Of a DNA stretch of 64,000 nt, positions 1 to 8,142 are shown one piece after another. Each line of letters opens with the position of its first letter. The first letter of the stretch is position 1. Both the position numbers and the translations under genes were made by a program. The notes under the pieces were generated by a model that ran no database searches, had not been told where the DNA came from, and saw nothing but the letters and a program-made list of their open reading frames with translations. Source of the stretch: Nocardioides sp. NBC_00368 (lineage in GTDB: Bacteria > Actinomycetota > Actinomycetes > Propionibacteriales > Nocardioidaceae); the NCBI RefSeq assembly GCF_036090055.1, contig NZ_CP107970.1:1242501-1306500 (forward strand), written 5' to 3'.

Positions 1-1
1 T

Positions 2-577
2 CAGCTGCGCAGCCTGGGGCTGACCCCGGTGCTGCTCACCGGAGACAACGCCACCGTCGCCACGGCGGTCGCGACCGCCGTCGGCATCGAGGCCGGGCCC
101 GACACCGTCATCGCTGAGGTGATGCCGTCGGAGAAGGTCGATGTCATCAAACGACTCCAGCAAGAGGGCAAGACCGTCGCCATGGTCGGGGACGGTGTCA
201 ACGACGCCGCGGCACTGGCTCAGGCCGACCTCGGCCTGGCCATGGGCACCGGCACCGACGTCGCCATCGAAGCATCCGACCTCACCCTGGTCCGCGGAGA
301 CCTCCGCGTCGCCGCTGATGCGATCCGGCTCGCCCGGCGCACCCTGGGCAACATCAAGGGCAACCTGTTCTGGGCCTTCGCCTACAACGTCGCCGCACTC
401 CCGCTGGCGGCCGCCGGACTGCTCAACCCGATGCTCGCCGGAGCCGCCATGGCGTTCTCCTCGGTGTTCGTGGTGTCCAACAGCCTGCGGCTGCGCGGCT
501 TCCGAGCGACCAACAGCGACCCACGAACCGAAACCGACGTCACCGAAGCGTCCCGGCCCGAGCCGGTCAACGCCTGA
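2..577 (+). CDS. Copper-type P1B ATPase, C-terminal part (5' end outside window)
   Basis: This is the last 191 residues of a heavy-metal-exporting P-type ATPase. The reading frame is open from base 2, so the gene starts upstream of the window. Visible parts are the TGDN segment of the phosphorylation/nucleotide domain, the hinge motif MVGDGVNDAAAL and the following GLAMGTGTDVAIEASDLTL stretch. The two final membrane helices follow (KGNLFWAFAYNVAALPLAAAG, LNPMLAGAAMAFSSVFVVSNSLRL), with the conserved YN and M/SS positions of P1B-1 copper pumps. It normally exports Cu(I) across the cytoplasmic membrane. A CopZ-like chaperone gene follows 113 bp downstream, which supports copper as substrate. 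A second, full-length copper ATPase lies at 25049-27526. Family assignment is secure; copper rather than silver is inferred. Confidence 0.93.
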   Translation, partial: QLRSLGLTPVLLTGDNATVATAVATAVGIEAGPDTVIAEVMPSEKVDVIKRLQQEGKTVAMVGDGVNDAAALAQADLGLAMGTGTDVAIEASDLTLVRGDLRVAADAIRLARRTLGNIKGNLFWAFAYNVAALPLAAAGLLNPMLAGAAMAFSSVFVVSNSLRLRGFRATNSDPRTETDVTEASRPEPVNA

Positions 578-690
578 CCCCACACTTCTGGATTCTCGAG
601 ACGAATCGGGATCCCAGAGGACCTGCCTCGCCGGCAGGACCGAACAACCGGCCCAACCCGGGCGCGGAACCCACGAGAAAGGTTCACCCC

Positions 691-903
691 ATGGCAACCA
701 ACGCCACCTACACCGTCTCCGGCATGACCTGCGGCGGCTGCGCCGGCAAGGTCACCGACCAGGTCGAGCAGATCCCCGGCATCCTCGATGTCGACGTCGA
801 CCTCGCCACCGGCGCGATCACTCTCACCAGCGAGAACGACATCAGCGACGCGTCCGTGAAGCAGGCGGTCGAAAACGCCGGCTACAAGCTCGCCACCGCC
901 TGA
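691..903 (+). CDS. copZ: CopZ-like copper chaperone (HMA domain)
   Basis: This 70-residue protein is a single heavy-metal-associated domain. It has the metal-binding loop GMTCGGCAGKV at residues 11-21 and the ferredoxin-like beta-alpha-beta pattern typical of CopZ/Atx1. In this family the two cysteines bind Cu(I) and pass it to a partner P1B ATPase. The gene lies directly downstream of the ATPase ending at 577, in the same direction, and is preceded by a purine-rich ribosome site (AGAAAGG). A strong hairpin after the stop closes the unit. Length and motif are fully typical. Copper is inferred from the neighbour, since the motif alone does not exclude other soft metals. Confidence 0.93.
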   Translation: MATNATYTVSGMTCGGCAGKVTDQVEQIPGILDVDVDLATGAITLTSENDISDASVKQAVENAGYKLATA

Positions 904-918
904 GACCGCACGGCCGAT

Positions 919-971
919 CTCCCGGACCCGTCGCCGCGCCACCGGTGAACGCGCGGCGACGGGGCCGGGAG
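919..971 (+). terminator. Strong GC hairpin after the ATPase-copZ unit
   Basis: A perfect 13-bp inverted repeat, CCCGTCGCCGCGC (927-939) with its complement (951-963), has an 11-nt loop. It is extended by a second 7-bp arm pair CTCCCGG/CCGGGAG (919-925, 965-971) with single-base bulges. No T-run follows, as is common for actinobacterial terminators. It lies 16 bp after the copZ stop and before the MFS gene. Confidence 0.75.
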
Positions 972-1169
972 TGTCAGATCCACGAAGAGAGCCGCTGCTG
1001 CCGGAATACCAAGCCGACCACACCCGGTCGCACTCCAGACCGGCGAGGCACACGCCCGGCTCGACGGTGGCCGGACAGACCAGAGACAGCGGCAAGAGAC
1101 ATGTTCTCTTCGAACGAACCACCACGCCAGGACAAGGAAGTGACCTGGCACAAGAAAGGGGCTAGAGCC

Positions 1170-2552
1170 ATGGGGTTGTTCGCGATCCGCGACTACCGGC
1201 GCCTGTTCAGCGCGCAGGTGATCGCTCTGTTCGGAACCGGTCTGGCCACGGTCGCGCTGGGTCTGCTTGCTTACGACCTGGCTGGTCCTCGCGCAGGTGC
1301 TGTGCTCGCGACCGCGTTGACCATCAAGATGGTCGCCTACGTGGTGGTCGCGCCGTTGGCAGCGGCGTACGTTGATCGGTTGCCTCGGCGCCTGTTCCTC
1401 ACCGTCCTCGACGTGGTCCGTGCCATGGTGGTGCTCGCCCTGCCGTTCGTCACCGAGGTCTGGCAGATCTACGTGCTGATCGGTGTGCTACAGACCGCCT
1501 CTGCGGCATTCACTCCCACCTTCCAGGCGGTCATCCCCGACATCGTCACCGAAGAGGCCGACTACACCCGAGCACTCTCCGCATCGCAGGTCGCCTACAC
1601 CATGGAGAGCCTGCTCAGTCCGGTGCTCGCAGGTGTCGCGCTCGCGGTCATGTCCTTCAATCTGCTGTTCCTCGGCACCTCGATCGGGTTTGCTGCCTCC
1701 GCGATACTGGTGCTCTCGACCCGTATCCCCAACGCCCGCCCCAGCCAGCACACCAGCCCCCTGGACCGGGTCGTCTCAGGGATCCGAACCTTCACCGCCA
1801 CGCCCAGTCTGCGTGCTGTGATGGCCTTGAACCTCGTGGTCGCGGCCGCCGGATCCATCGTCGTGGTCAACACCGTCAACTACGTCCGCGACGTGCTCGG
1901 CGGAACCCAGTCCGACGTGGCCTGGATGCTCGCCGCCTCAGGATCGGGCACCCTCCTGGCGGCCCTCGCCCTCCCCAGGATCCTGGACCGCGTCGCCGAA
2001 CGGGTCGTCATGCTCACCGGAGCTGCCGTTCTGGTGGCCGGGGTCCTCGTCGCACTCGCGACAGCCGCGGCGAGTCTCGCCATACCGCCGCTCACCGCGG
2101 CCATCTGGCTCACGATCGGCGCCGGGATGGCACTCATCATCACCCCGACCGGACAAGTGCTCCGGGGGTCGGTCGAACCCAACGCCATCCCGCAAGTCTT
2201 CGCCGCCCAATTCTCCCTGTCCCACCTCGCCTGGCTGATCACCTATCCCATCGCAGGATGGGTCGCCACCAACGCCGGCTTCACCACCACCTGGACCATC
2301 CTCGCCATCCTCGCCGCGATCGGCGCCACCGCCGCACCTGTGCTGTGGACGCGCGACGTGGACGCAGCCGACACCGTGCCGGCCGCCGAGCCAGCCGGAA
2401 CCGCGGCCGGAGTCAGCGCCGGAATCACGGCCGGAACCACGGCCGGAACCACGGATCGTGGCCGCGGAGTCGACGTGCTCGTCCGTACGGCCGCCGATAC
2501 CGCCGAAGGCACCCTCGCTGCATGCCAGTGCGCATGCGTGCACGCCGTGTAA
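1170..2552 (+). CDS. MFS transporter
   Basis: This is a 460-residue integral membrane protein of the major facilitator superfamily. The N-terminus (MGLFAIRDYRRLFSAQVIALFGTGLATVALG) and the loop-2 motif AAAYVDRLPRRLF are typical of actinobacterial enterobactin-exporter/macrolide-efflux-type MFS proteins (MFS_3 group), and about twelve hydrophobic helices can be counted. The open frame extends far upstream, but the ATG at 1170 is the first with a good ribosome site (GAAAGGGG). The upstream extension is low-complexity and overlaps copZ out of frame. The C-terminal tail has five AGxx repeats encoded by a 12-bp tandem repeat. The substrate is unknown; the neighbourhood suggests metal stress but does not prove it. 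Confidence 0.87.
   Translation: MGLFAIRDYRRLFSAQVIALFGTGLATVALGLLAYDLAGPRAGAVLATALTIKMVAYVVVAPLAAAYVDRLPRRLFLTVLDVVRAMVVLALPFVTEVWQIYVLIGVLQTASAAFTPTFQAVIPDIVTEEADYTRALSASQVAYTMESLLSPVLAGVALAVMSFNLLFLGTSIGFAASAILVLSTRIPNARPSQHTSPLDRVVSGIRTFTATPSLRAVMALNLVVAAAGSIVVVNTVNYVRDVLGGTQSDVAWMLAASGSGTLLAALALPRILDRVAERVVMLTGAAVLVAGVLVALATAAASLAIPPLTAAIWLTIGAGMALIITPTGQVLRGSVEPNAIPQVFAAQFSLSHLAWLITYPIAGWVATNAGFTTTWTILAILAAIGATAAPVLWTRDVDAADTVPAAEPAGTAAGVSAGITAGTTAGTTDRGRGVDVLVRTAADTAEGTLAACQCACVHAV
2394..2453 (+). repeat. Five 12-bp tandem repeats in the MFS gene tail
   Basis: Five in-frame units begin GCCGGA and encode AGTA-AGVS-AGIT-AGTT-AGTT. The last two units are identical (GCCGGAACCACG). This is a likely slippage-prone region in a cytoplasmic tail. 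Confidence 0.8.
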
Positions 2553-2626
2553 GTCCACCAAGTCGCTGGCCCGTGCACGCCTGCGTCTGAGTCCGGACAG
2601 TCCGGGACGGTATCGACCGTCGGGCC

Positions 2627-3229
2627 CTAATGGTGACCGGGTCCGGCGGTCTCCACCCGGAGGTGGAGAGATTCAGCGACGAGGTCGACGAGGCGGTCGA
2701 CCTCGTCGGCCCCCGATGCCTGCCCGGCGGCCTCGAGCGCGTGGATGCTGTAGGCGGCCAGTTCCTCGGTCGCGACGTCGGGCCGTACCTGACCGGATTC
2801 CTGCGCGTCTCGTACGGCCTTGGCAAACAGCACGGTCAGGTCCGCGCTGTTGCGCCGGTGCTGGTCTCCGCGGTGGACCAGGCCATGTAGGTCGGACGCG
2901 GCTGAGGATCCTCGGTGGAAACAGATCCGTGCATAACCCTGGAGCATTGCGTACAGGCCGGCCCCGGCAGAGCTCGCCTCGTCACGGAGCCCCTCAAGAT
3001 GTGTGAAGTGCTGCGCGACGTGCTCGGCATGACCGGCCACGAGCATGTCGTCGACACCGCGAAAATACTTGTACAGAGTCGCCCGGCTGATACCCGCCCG
3101 CTCGGCGACGAGGCCCATCGTCACGCCACGGACACCATGCTCGCCCGCCAGCATCCAGGCGGTCTCGAGGATCGCCGCTCGGACATCGCGCCGGTGCTCG
3201 GCGACCGTGTCCTTCCAGAGTTTCGGCAT
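2627..3229 (-). CDS. TetR/AcrR family transcriptional regulator
   Basis: This 200-residue one-component repressor has an N-terminal TetR helix-turn-helix at about residues 18-62 (ILETAWMLAGEHG, then GVTMGLVAERAGISRATLYKYFRGVDDML). The C-terminal all-helical ligand domain is divergent and not informative about the inducer. It is transcribed divergently from the small membrane-protein operon starting at 3314. The 84-bp intergenic region carries dyad-symmetric TGTCT/AGACA elements that fit a TetR operator. It probably represses itself and that operon; this is inference from the arrangement. Confidence 0.9.
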   Translation of the reverse strand: MPKLWKDTVAEHRRDVRAAILETAWMLAGEHGVRGVTMGLVAERAGISRATLYKYFRGVDDMLVAGHAEHVAQHFTHLEGLRDEASSAGAGLYAMLQGYARICFHRGSSAASDLHGLVHRGDQHRRNSADLTVLFAKAVRDAQESGQVRPDVATEELAAYSIHALEAAGQASGADEVDRLVDLVAESLHLRVETAGPGHH

Positions 3230-3246
3230 GGCTCGACGATACGCCT

Positions 3247-3292
3247 TGTCTTACATGGAGACACCATGCATATTTACGTAGACACATTGTCT
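3247..3292. promoter_or_regulatory. Paired dyads, likely TetR operator
   Basis: TGTCT-N7-AGACA (3247-3263) is followed by AGACA-N3-TGTCT (3280-3292) in the intergenic region between the TetR gene and the divergent operon. The direct repeat TTGTCTTACA occurs at both edges (from 3246 and from 3287). This arrangement suits two TetR dimers controlling both promoters. Confidence 0.6.
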
Positions 3293-3313
3293 TACAAAAC
3301 GAGGACTGAGTAA

Positions 3314-3523
3314 ATGGCCACCGATGACAGCCCGAAGCCCGACGACGTACCCCCGGGGATGCCGTCGTGGGTCAAGTACCTTCTCGTGGTGCTGCTTGCA
3401 GTGGTGCTGATCGCCCTGCTGGCGATGTTCGCCCTCGGTGGCGACCACGGGCCAGGACGCCACATCGGCGGCATGCGCTCCGCCCCGATCGGGGAAGAGA
3501 TCGATCATGGGACCGGCCTGTGA
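3314..3523 (+). CDS. Small single-pass membrane protein
   Basis: This 69-residue protein has one clear membrane helix (WVKYLLVVLLAVVLIALLAMFAL, about residues 19-41). A short His/Met/Gly-containing extracytoplasmic tail (GGDHGPGRHIGGM) could bind a soft metal. The ATG follows the divergent TetR promoter region, and the stop overlaps the GTG of the next membrane gene (GTGA), indicating translational coupling. I do not recognise a named family. The context suggests a metal-stress accessory protein; this is inference. Confidence 0.7.
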   Translation: MATDDSPKPDDVPPGMPSWVKYLLVVLLAVVLIALLAMFALGGDHGPGRHIGGMRSAPIGEEIDHGTGL

Positions 3524-4059
3524 TTGTCGGCCCGCGGCTACGACGGCTCCTGCTTGCCCTGCACTTGAGCTGCTCGGTGGGCTGGATCGGCTCGATCTGT
3601 GCCTATCTGGCGCTGGCCTTCGCGGTGCCGGCCACGGACGATCCCGCGGTTGTTCGAGCATCGTGGATCGGGATGGAGGTCGTCGGCTGGTACGCGATCG
3701 TGCCGCTCGCTCTTGGATCGCTTGCCACCGGCGTGCTGATGGGCGCGGTGACGAAGTGGGGACTGCTGCGTCACTACTGGGTGGTCATCTCGCTGGTGGG
3801 CACGGTCGTGCTCACCACAGTCCTGATCATGCACATGCCCGACGTCACCGCTCAGACCCAGCGGGCCCGAACGGCGGGGGAGGGGGAACTGCTGGTGATG
3901 GGCAGCGATATCTTGCACGCCGTTGTTGGGCTCGTCTTGCTGATCGGCATCATGATGCTGAACATCTACAAGCCCCGCGGCCTGACGAGATATGGCTGGC
4001 GTAAGGACCGGGCGGCGCGCGCCGCTGTCCGCCCCGGTTCGACGCTGAGCGGGGCATAG
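3520..4059 (+). CDS. DUF2269-like integral membrane protein
   Basis: This 179-residue protein has four hydrophobic helices. The opening (RRLLLALHLSCSVGWIGSICAYLAL) has the conserved His and Gly-Trp pattern of DUF2269/CopD-related small membrane proteins. Later helices are WYAIVPLALGSLATGVLMGAVTKWGL, YWVVISLVGTVVLTTVLIMHM and LHAVVGLVLLIGIMMLNIYKP. The GTG at 3520 is chosen because it overlaps the previous stop by 4 bp and includes the conserved first helix. It is co-transcribed with the genes at 3314 and 4096. Function is unknown; histidines near the membrane face could hold copper or haem. Confidence 0.75.
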   Translation: MIVGPRLRRLLLALHLSCSVGWIGSICAYLALAFAVPATDDPAVVRASWIGMEVVGWYAIVPLALGSLATGVLMGAVTKWGLLRHYWVVISLVGTVVLTTVLIMHMPDVTAQTQRARTAGEGELLVMGSDILHAVVGLVLLIGIMMLNIYKPRGLTRYGWRKDRAARAAVRPGSTLSGA

Positions 4060-4095
4060 TTGTGCCGTAGTCGTTCCAGCCCGACAAGGATCCGT

Positions 4096-4563
4096 ATGCC
4101 GTACGCAGCTGACGCCACCAGCCCCTTCTTGCGACTCGACGTCGAGTGTCGCGACCGCCATTGGTGGCTCACTGCCCTGGCTCTGGCGGCTCTCGTCGCC
4201 GCCATCTCGATGGCGCTCATTGGTCTTCCGCCCGTCGATCTTCACGGCCCGTTGCACAAGGTCGGGATCATGGATCCGCTCTGCGGAGGCACTCGAGCAG
4301 CTCGCTACGCGGCCCAAGGCAACCTCGTCCAGGCGTGGAGATACAACCCGCTCAGTATCGTCATCGTTGCTGGCGCCGTGCTCGCGGTCCTGCGTAGCCT
4401 GGTCGGGCTCCTCGGCCGACGGTGGCTCACCTTTAGGTTCTCGTGGACGCCGCAACGCCGGCGTTGGGTGATCGGGGTAGGACTCGTCCTGCTGGTGCTG
4501 CTCGAGATCCGACAGCAGCTGCGAGCGGATCTACTCATCGCTGGCACCGACATGTGGCGCTGA
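4096..4563 (+). CDS. DUF2752 family membrane protein
   Basis: This 155-residue protein has three membrane helices. It carries the DUF2752 hallmark, a PLCGGTRAA segment followed by GNLVQAWRYNPL (about residues 55-80). The start at 4096 has AAGGA at 4086-4090; a TTG at 4060 would add a non-conserved leader. Function in the family is not established. It is the last gene of the operon controlled by the TetR-type intergenic region and runs convergently into the Csp gene. Confidence 0.8.
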   Translation: MPYAADATSPFLRLDVECRDRHWWLTALALAALVAAISMALIGLPPVDLHGPLHKVGIMDPLCGGTRAARYAAQGNLVQAWRYNPLSIVIVAGAVLAVLRSLVGLLGRRWLTFRFSWTPQRRRWVIGVGLVLLVLLEIRQQLRADLLIAGTDMWR

Positions 4564-4618
4564 GGGTGCGCTGGAACGTTCAGCGCGGTCATCGACCTCA
4601 GCGGTTGGCGAACTTCGG

Positions 4619-5026
4619 TCAGCCGAGGTTTGCGAGCAGGTCTCGGCAGGCTTGCTCGCAGGCTCGGCACGCGTCGGCGCAGACGCGACAGTGCTCGTGC
4701 ATGTCGGCGTGGCGGGCACACGCGTCACCGCACGCCTTGCACGTGGTGGCGCACGCCTCCAGGAACGCCCTTGTGATGTTGGCGTCGTAGCCGGTGTGCC
4801 GCGACAGGACGTTGACGGTCGCAGAGCAGGCATCGGCGCAGTCCAGGTTGCTGCGGATGCACTTGGTCAGGTCGGCGACCTTGTCTTCGCTGAGGCAGGC
4901 GTCCGCGCACGCTGTGCAGGCCTGAGCGCATTCGGCCAGCGTCTGGATCGTCTTCGTGAGCTGGGTGGTGTCGATGCCGCCCAGGTCCTTGGGGTAGGTC
5001 TTCAGCATCTGCACGACGGTGTGCAT
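4619..5026 (-). CDS. Csp-type four-helix-bundle copper storage protein (DUF326)
   Basis: This 135-residue protein carries 16 cysteines spaced as CxxxC pairs along helices (ECAQACTACADAC, DCADACS, CATTCKACGDAC, CRVCADACRACEQAC), plus a HADMHEHC segment. This is the pattern of Csp copper storage proteins, in which inward-facing cysteines of a four-helix bundle hold many Cu(I) ions. There is no signal peptide, so it resembles the cytosolic Csp3 type. The start at 5026 has AGAGGA just upstream; the longer frame has no conserved residues. It is transcribed toward the DUF2752 gene and follows DUF3152 on the same strand. Confidence 0.9.
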   Translation of the reverse strand: MHTVVQMLKTYPKDLGGIDTTQLTKTIQTLAECAQACTACADACLSEDKVADLTKCIRSNLDCADACSATVNVLSRHTGYDANITRAFLEACATTCKACGDACARHADMHEHCRVCADACRACEQACRDLLANLG

Positions 5027-5149
5027 AGCATTCCTCTCGTCGATGGTGCTGTCGTACACGAACCAATTGGCCCGATGCCCAACAGGTACCCCACCGTGGC
5101 TGGGCCATGCAGCCCGCTTGGCGAGCATTCAGTCAATCCAGGGCTCAGG

Positions 5150-5983
5150 TCAGTGATCGGCCAGATCCACCCGGGCGGGCCACGGGTTGGCGGTGCATCC
5201 GTCCAGCCCCTTGGTCTGTTGCAGCATCACCGGAGCAGCCGCGCCCTCGCCTGGACACTCCGCATGCGGGTAGCCGAGCGCGTGGCCGGTCTCGTGGTTG
5301 ACCACGTAGCGACGGTAGGCCACCAGCTTGTTGCCGTAGCTGTCGGCGCCGAAGTGCCACCGCCAGGCATTGAGAACGACATCGCTGCCGTTGCGGCACG
5401 ACAACCTGCCATCGGTGTCAAGCGGAGCACACAAGGTGTCGGCGGTCTCCGGCGTGGCCAGGACGATCCGCAGGTCGGCGTGGCCGTCGACACGTGCGAG
5501 CCGGTGTTCGGCCGCCCAGCCGCGGTCGTCGGCGAGAGTCGTCTCGACGAATCGAGCGAACTGTTTGGTGGCGTACGGCAGTCCCTTTTCCACCTCGACT
5601 CGGTACGTCGTCGCCTCATCCAGTGGACCAGATGGAGCGGCCGCGACCTCAAAGCTCCCCGACCCGCGCTCAGGTATCGCCATCGACGTCGCGGGTGGTG
5701 TGCTGGGTCGGGAGACATCTCCCTCGGCTGCAGCGACCTCGCCATCGGGGAGCGTTGTCCCGGAGCTCGGCGAAGCTGAGGGCGATGCAGCAATCGACGA
5801 CGTCGGGGCGCGCGCACTCTTCGTGGCGGGATGACTGTCGCGCGCCATGGCGACGAGTGGGAGGGTGATCGCCAGGCCGGTGAGAAGGACCGCGAGCGCA
5901 GCGTGGCCGGCGGAACCCTCGGCCGTACGCCGGCCGTGGCGAGGTTGCCGGCGTCGGTGAGATGGATTTCGGTGCTTGCTCAT
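5150..5983 (-). CDS. DUF3152 secreted metalloprotease-like protein
   Basis: This 277-residue protein has a short basic cytoplasmic end, one hydrophobic signal/anchor (AALAVLLTGLAITLPLVAMA, residues 28-47) and a Pro/Ser/Ala-rich linker. Its C-terminal DUF3152 domain contains VVNHETGHALGYPHAEC, a zincin-like HExGHxxGxxH signature. The family is actinobacterial and presumed extracytoplasmic; proteolysis is inferred from the motif only. Paired cysteines (LCAP, LSCRNG, AECPG, DGC) suggest disulfides. It lies 12 bp after the BNR lipoprotein gene on the same strand. Confidence 0.85.
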   Translation of the reverse strand: MSKHRNPSHRRRQPRHGRRTAEGSAGHAALAVLLTGLAITLPLVAMARDSHPATKSARAPTSSIAASPSASPSSGTTLPDGEVAAAEGDVSRPSTPPATSMAIPERGSGSFEVAAAPSGPLDEATTYRVEVEKGLPYATKQFARFVETTLADDRGWAAEHRLARVDGHADLRIVLATPETADTLCAPLDTDGRLSCRNGSDVVLNAWRWHFGADSYGNKLVAYRRYVVNHETGHALGYPHAECPGEGAAAPVMLQQTKGLDGCTANPWPARVDLADH

Positions 5984-5995
5984 CGTCTCCCCGAC

Positions 5996-6847
5996 CTACA
6001 GGACCTGTTTCCAAGTCTCGCCGTTGTCATCGGAGTGGAATGCTTCGTTCGACGTGGCGGCGTACCAGCCGTGCTCGGTGATCGTGAAGGCCGCCGGCTG
6101 GCCACCGATCGATCCGGCCTCCTGCCACGTCGTGCCCGCGTCGTCACTGATCCGAACGACACCGTCAGGGCCGATGCCTGCCAGGCCGCCTTCTGCAGTG
6201 GCGTCGAGGTAGGCAGTGATGGGGCCGCCGAGCTCGCGGGTCTGTCCCGAGGACGCGTCGATGCTGATCAGCTGGCCCTTGCCTGTGGTTGCGAACAGTT
6301 GGCCGGCTTCGCCGGTGGCGGCGACGCTGATGAGGTCGCCTGCGTAGATCTCCTCGAACTGCTTCCGGTCCTCGGTGCGGAGCAGGCGCTTCGTGGTGGC
6401 GTCAAACCCGTAGAGGACGTCGCCGGCCGGTTCGAGGATGTGGAAGTCGGCCTCACCTTGCAGCGCGAGCGGTGTCCAGCTTGCGCCTGCGTCGGTGGAC
6501 TCGATCAGCCCCAGATGTGACGGCAGGTCTTCGGTCAGGTCGGGGTGTCCGCTGCCGAGAAAGTGGCCAGGGCCAACCACGGTGAACGCCATGGTGTCCT
6601 GCCATCGGTCGGCGACTCGGCGCGGCTTGCCGGTGTCTGGAACGTGGAAGAGCCCGAAGTGGGTGGCGACATAGAGACTGTTGTCGGCGGGGTCGATGCC
6701 GAGGCCATGGATGTGGCCGACCGAGCGGTCGTCGGTGGTTTTGTCGGCTGCCGCTGAGGGGTTGGGGTCTGGGTCCGCCGCGCAGGCGGTTGCCAGGAAG
6801 GCCGTCGCCACTGCGACCGCGATCGCGAGCCGGGAGGTTCGGTTCAT
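5996..6847 (-). CDS. BNR/sialidase-like beta-propeller lipoprotein (F510_1955 type)
   Basis: This 283-residue lipoprotein has signal peptide AVAVATAFLATACAAD with lipobox LATAC (lipidated Cys near residue 22). The propeller begins HIHGLGIDPADNSLYVATHFGLF. Asp-box-like repeats follow (STDAGASWTPL, ISDDAGTTWQEA, HSDDNGETWKQ). These proteins are often annotated as F510_1955-family glycosyl hydrolases, but no catalytic residues are evident and the role is unknown. The family often appears beside DUF305 and copper genes, as here. A paralogue is encoded at 16262-17161. Confidence 0.8.
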   Translation of the reverse strand: MNRTSRLAIAVAVATAFLATACAADPDPNPSAAADKTTDDRSVGHIHGLGIDPADNSLYVATHFGLFHVPDTGKPRRVADRWQDTMAFTVVGPGHFLGSGHPDLTEDLPSHLGLIESTDAGASWTPLALQGEADFHILEPAGDVLYGFDATTKRLLRTEDRKQFEEIYAGDLISVAATGEAGQLFATTGKGQLISIDASSGQTRELGGPITAYLDATAEGGLAGIGPDGVVRISDDAGTTWQEAGSIGGQPAAFTITEHGWYAATSNEAFHSDDNGETWKQVL

Positions 6848-6909
6848 GAAGATGCTCCGGTGTTGGGAGGTTGCCGGGCAGGCGCATGCCTGCCCGGCTT
6901 GGACGATGG

Positions 6910-7500
6910 TCAGGACTTGAGCAATGCCTGCATCGTCTGGATCTCCTCGGTCTGGGCAGTCGCGATGTCCTCGGCCATCGCCGTGGCGTCAGGGAACTCG
7001 CCGTCGGCCTGCTCGGTCTGAGCCATCTCGACGGCACCCTCGTGGTGCTCGATCATCATCGTGAGGAACATCTGGTCGAACTCGGCGCCGGAGGCATTCT
7101 CCAGAGCGGTCATGTCCTCCTCCGACATCATTCCGGTCATTTCCTCCGACGACATGTCGCCGTGATCCATGCCGGGCATGCCCTCGTCCGGGACGTCCTC
7201 GCCCCAGCTCTCGAGCCAGCCGGTCATGGTCTCGATCTCCGGGCCTTGTGCTGCCTCGATGTCGGCAGCCAGGTCCTTGACCTCCTGGCTCTCAGCCCGG
7301 GTCTCGGCAAGCTCAGCCATCTCGATCGCCTGCTGGTGGTGCGGGATCATCTGTTGGGCGAACGTGACATCGGCATCGTTGTGCGTATCGGAGGTGTGGC
7401 TGTCGTCATCGCCGCCACGTGCAGCGAGGACAAGCACCACGGCCGCGACGACGAGCAGGACGGCCGCGAGGACGGCGGCCGTTAGGGTCTTCTTGGGCAT
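6910..7500 (-). CDS. DUF305 protein, membrane-anchored
   Basis: This 196-residue protein has an N-terminal membrane anchor (AAVLAAVLLVVAAVVLVLAARGG) and a DUF305 ferritin-like helical domain. It contains two HH-type motifs (MIPHHQQAIEMA and MMIEHHEGAVEMA) and a Met/Asp-rich centre (GMPGMDHGDMSSEEMTGMM). DUF305 proteins are repeatedly associated with copper loci, and the paired His and Met clusters are plausible Cu ligands; the role is unproven. The ATG at 7500 has GGAG upstream, while the track-length extension to 7554 lacks support. A second DUF305 gene is at 29431. Confidence 0.9.
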   Translation of the reverse strand: MPKKTLTAAVLAAVLLVVAAVVLVLAARGGDDDSHTSDTHNDADVTFAQQMIPHHQQAIEMAELAETRAESQEVKDLAADIEAAQGPEIETMTGWLESWGEDVPDEGMPGMDHGDMSSEEMTGMMSEEDMTALENASGAEFDQMFLTMMIEHHEGAVEMAQTEQADGEFPDATAMAEDIATAQTEEIQTMQALLKS

Positions 7501-7582
7501 GAGAAATACTCCATCTGTGTGATCCGAATCTGGGCAGCCGAAAGCCCGAGTCACCCGGTTGGGTGGCTCGTAGCGGCGCCTG

Positions 7583-8041
7583 TCAGCAGCGGATCACACA
7601 GAGTTGGAGAAGATCGGGCGGGTCGCGGTCGCGCCCGTAGAAGACCGGATTCGGCCAGGCGGGGAGCAACGTGCAAAGAATCTGGATGCCGCGTCGTGCC
7701 ATGAGCAGAGCGACGGCCAGAATCAATCCGCTGAGGATGGCAAGGCACAGACCCAGAAGGTCTCCGTCCACGCCGTCGAATGGGGCCCCGGGCGTCTGCG
7801 CAGTCGTGTGAGTCCTGGACTGGTCAGTCGCGCCCTCACCGCTCAATGGCGATAGCCCGTGCACGTCACCGTGGCCCGCGGGCGCCACGATGCTCACGCC
7901 GTGGGACACCGCCCCGACGATGTGTGTGCTGGCGTGAGACCCCCAGCCGTGCATCGACAGGAGCCCGAACAGCGCCACCGCAACAGCGGCGAGCACAAGG
8001 CGTGCACCGCGTGTCTGCGACGCCCTACGGAGGTCCTGCAT
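7583..8041 (-). CDS. DUF6153-like small membrane protein
   Basis: This 152-residue protein has two membrane helices. The first (RLVLAAVAVALFGLLSMHGWGSHAS) is followed by a His-containing loop, and the second is LLGLCLAILSGLILAVALLMARRG. This matches the layout of actinobacterial DUF6153 proteins. The start at 8041 gives an N-terminal helix at the expected place; the longer frame upstream is low-complexity and antisense to the M23 leader. The C-terminus ends CVIRC. It heads a leftward run with DUF305, BNR and DUF3152 and is about 100 bp from a BlaI-like dyad. Function is unknown. Confidence 0.65.
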   Translation of the reverse strand: MQDLRRASQTRGARLVLAAVAVALFGLLSMHGWGSHASTHIVGAVSHGVSIVAPAGHGDVHGLSPLSGEGATDQSRTHTTAQTPGAPFDGVDGDLLGLCLAILSGLILAVALLMARRGIQILCTLLPAWPNPVFYGRDRDPPDLLQLCVIRC

Positions 8042-8142
8042 GGCCTCGATATTAGGCGAAAGCCATCCAGGATCAGAACTCGCTCCCGATGAATCCCGGC
8101 GGATTCGGCGGCAAACGTTCGAGTTGGCCCACAAGAATCGAT

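Noticed and set aside
971..1165. 64-residue frame after copZ
   Set aside because: Starts inside the terminator hairpin, has no ribosome site and low-complexity composition.
141..1169. Long N-terminal extension of the MFS reading frame
   Set aside because: Overlaps the ATPase and copZ out of frame, is Pro/Arg/Ser-rich, and the ribosome site is just before 1170.
4652..5779. Rightward 375-residue frame
   Set aside because: Antisense to the Csp and DUF3152 genes, both of which have clear family motifs.
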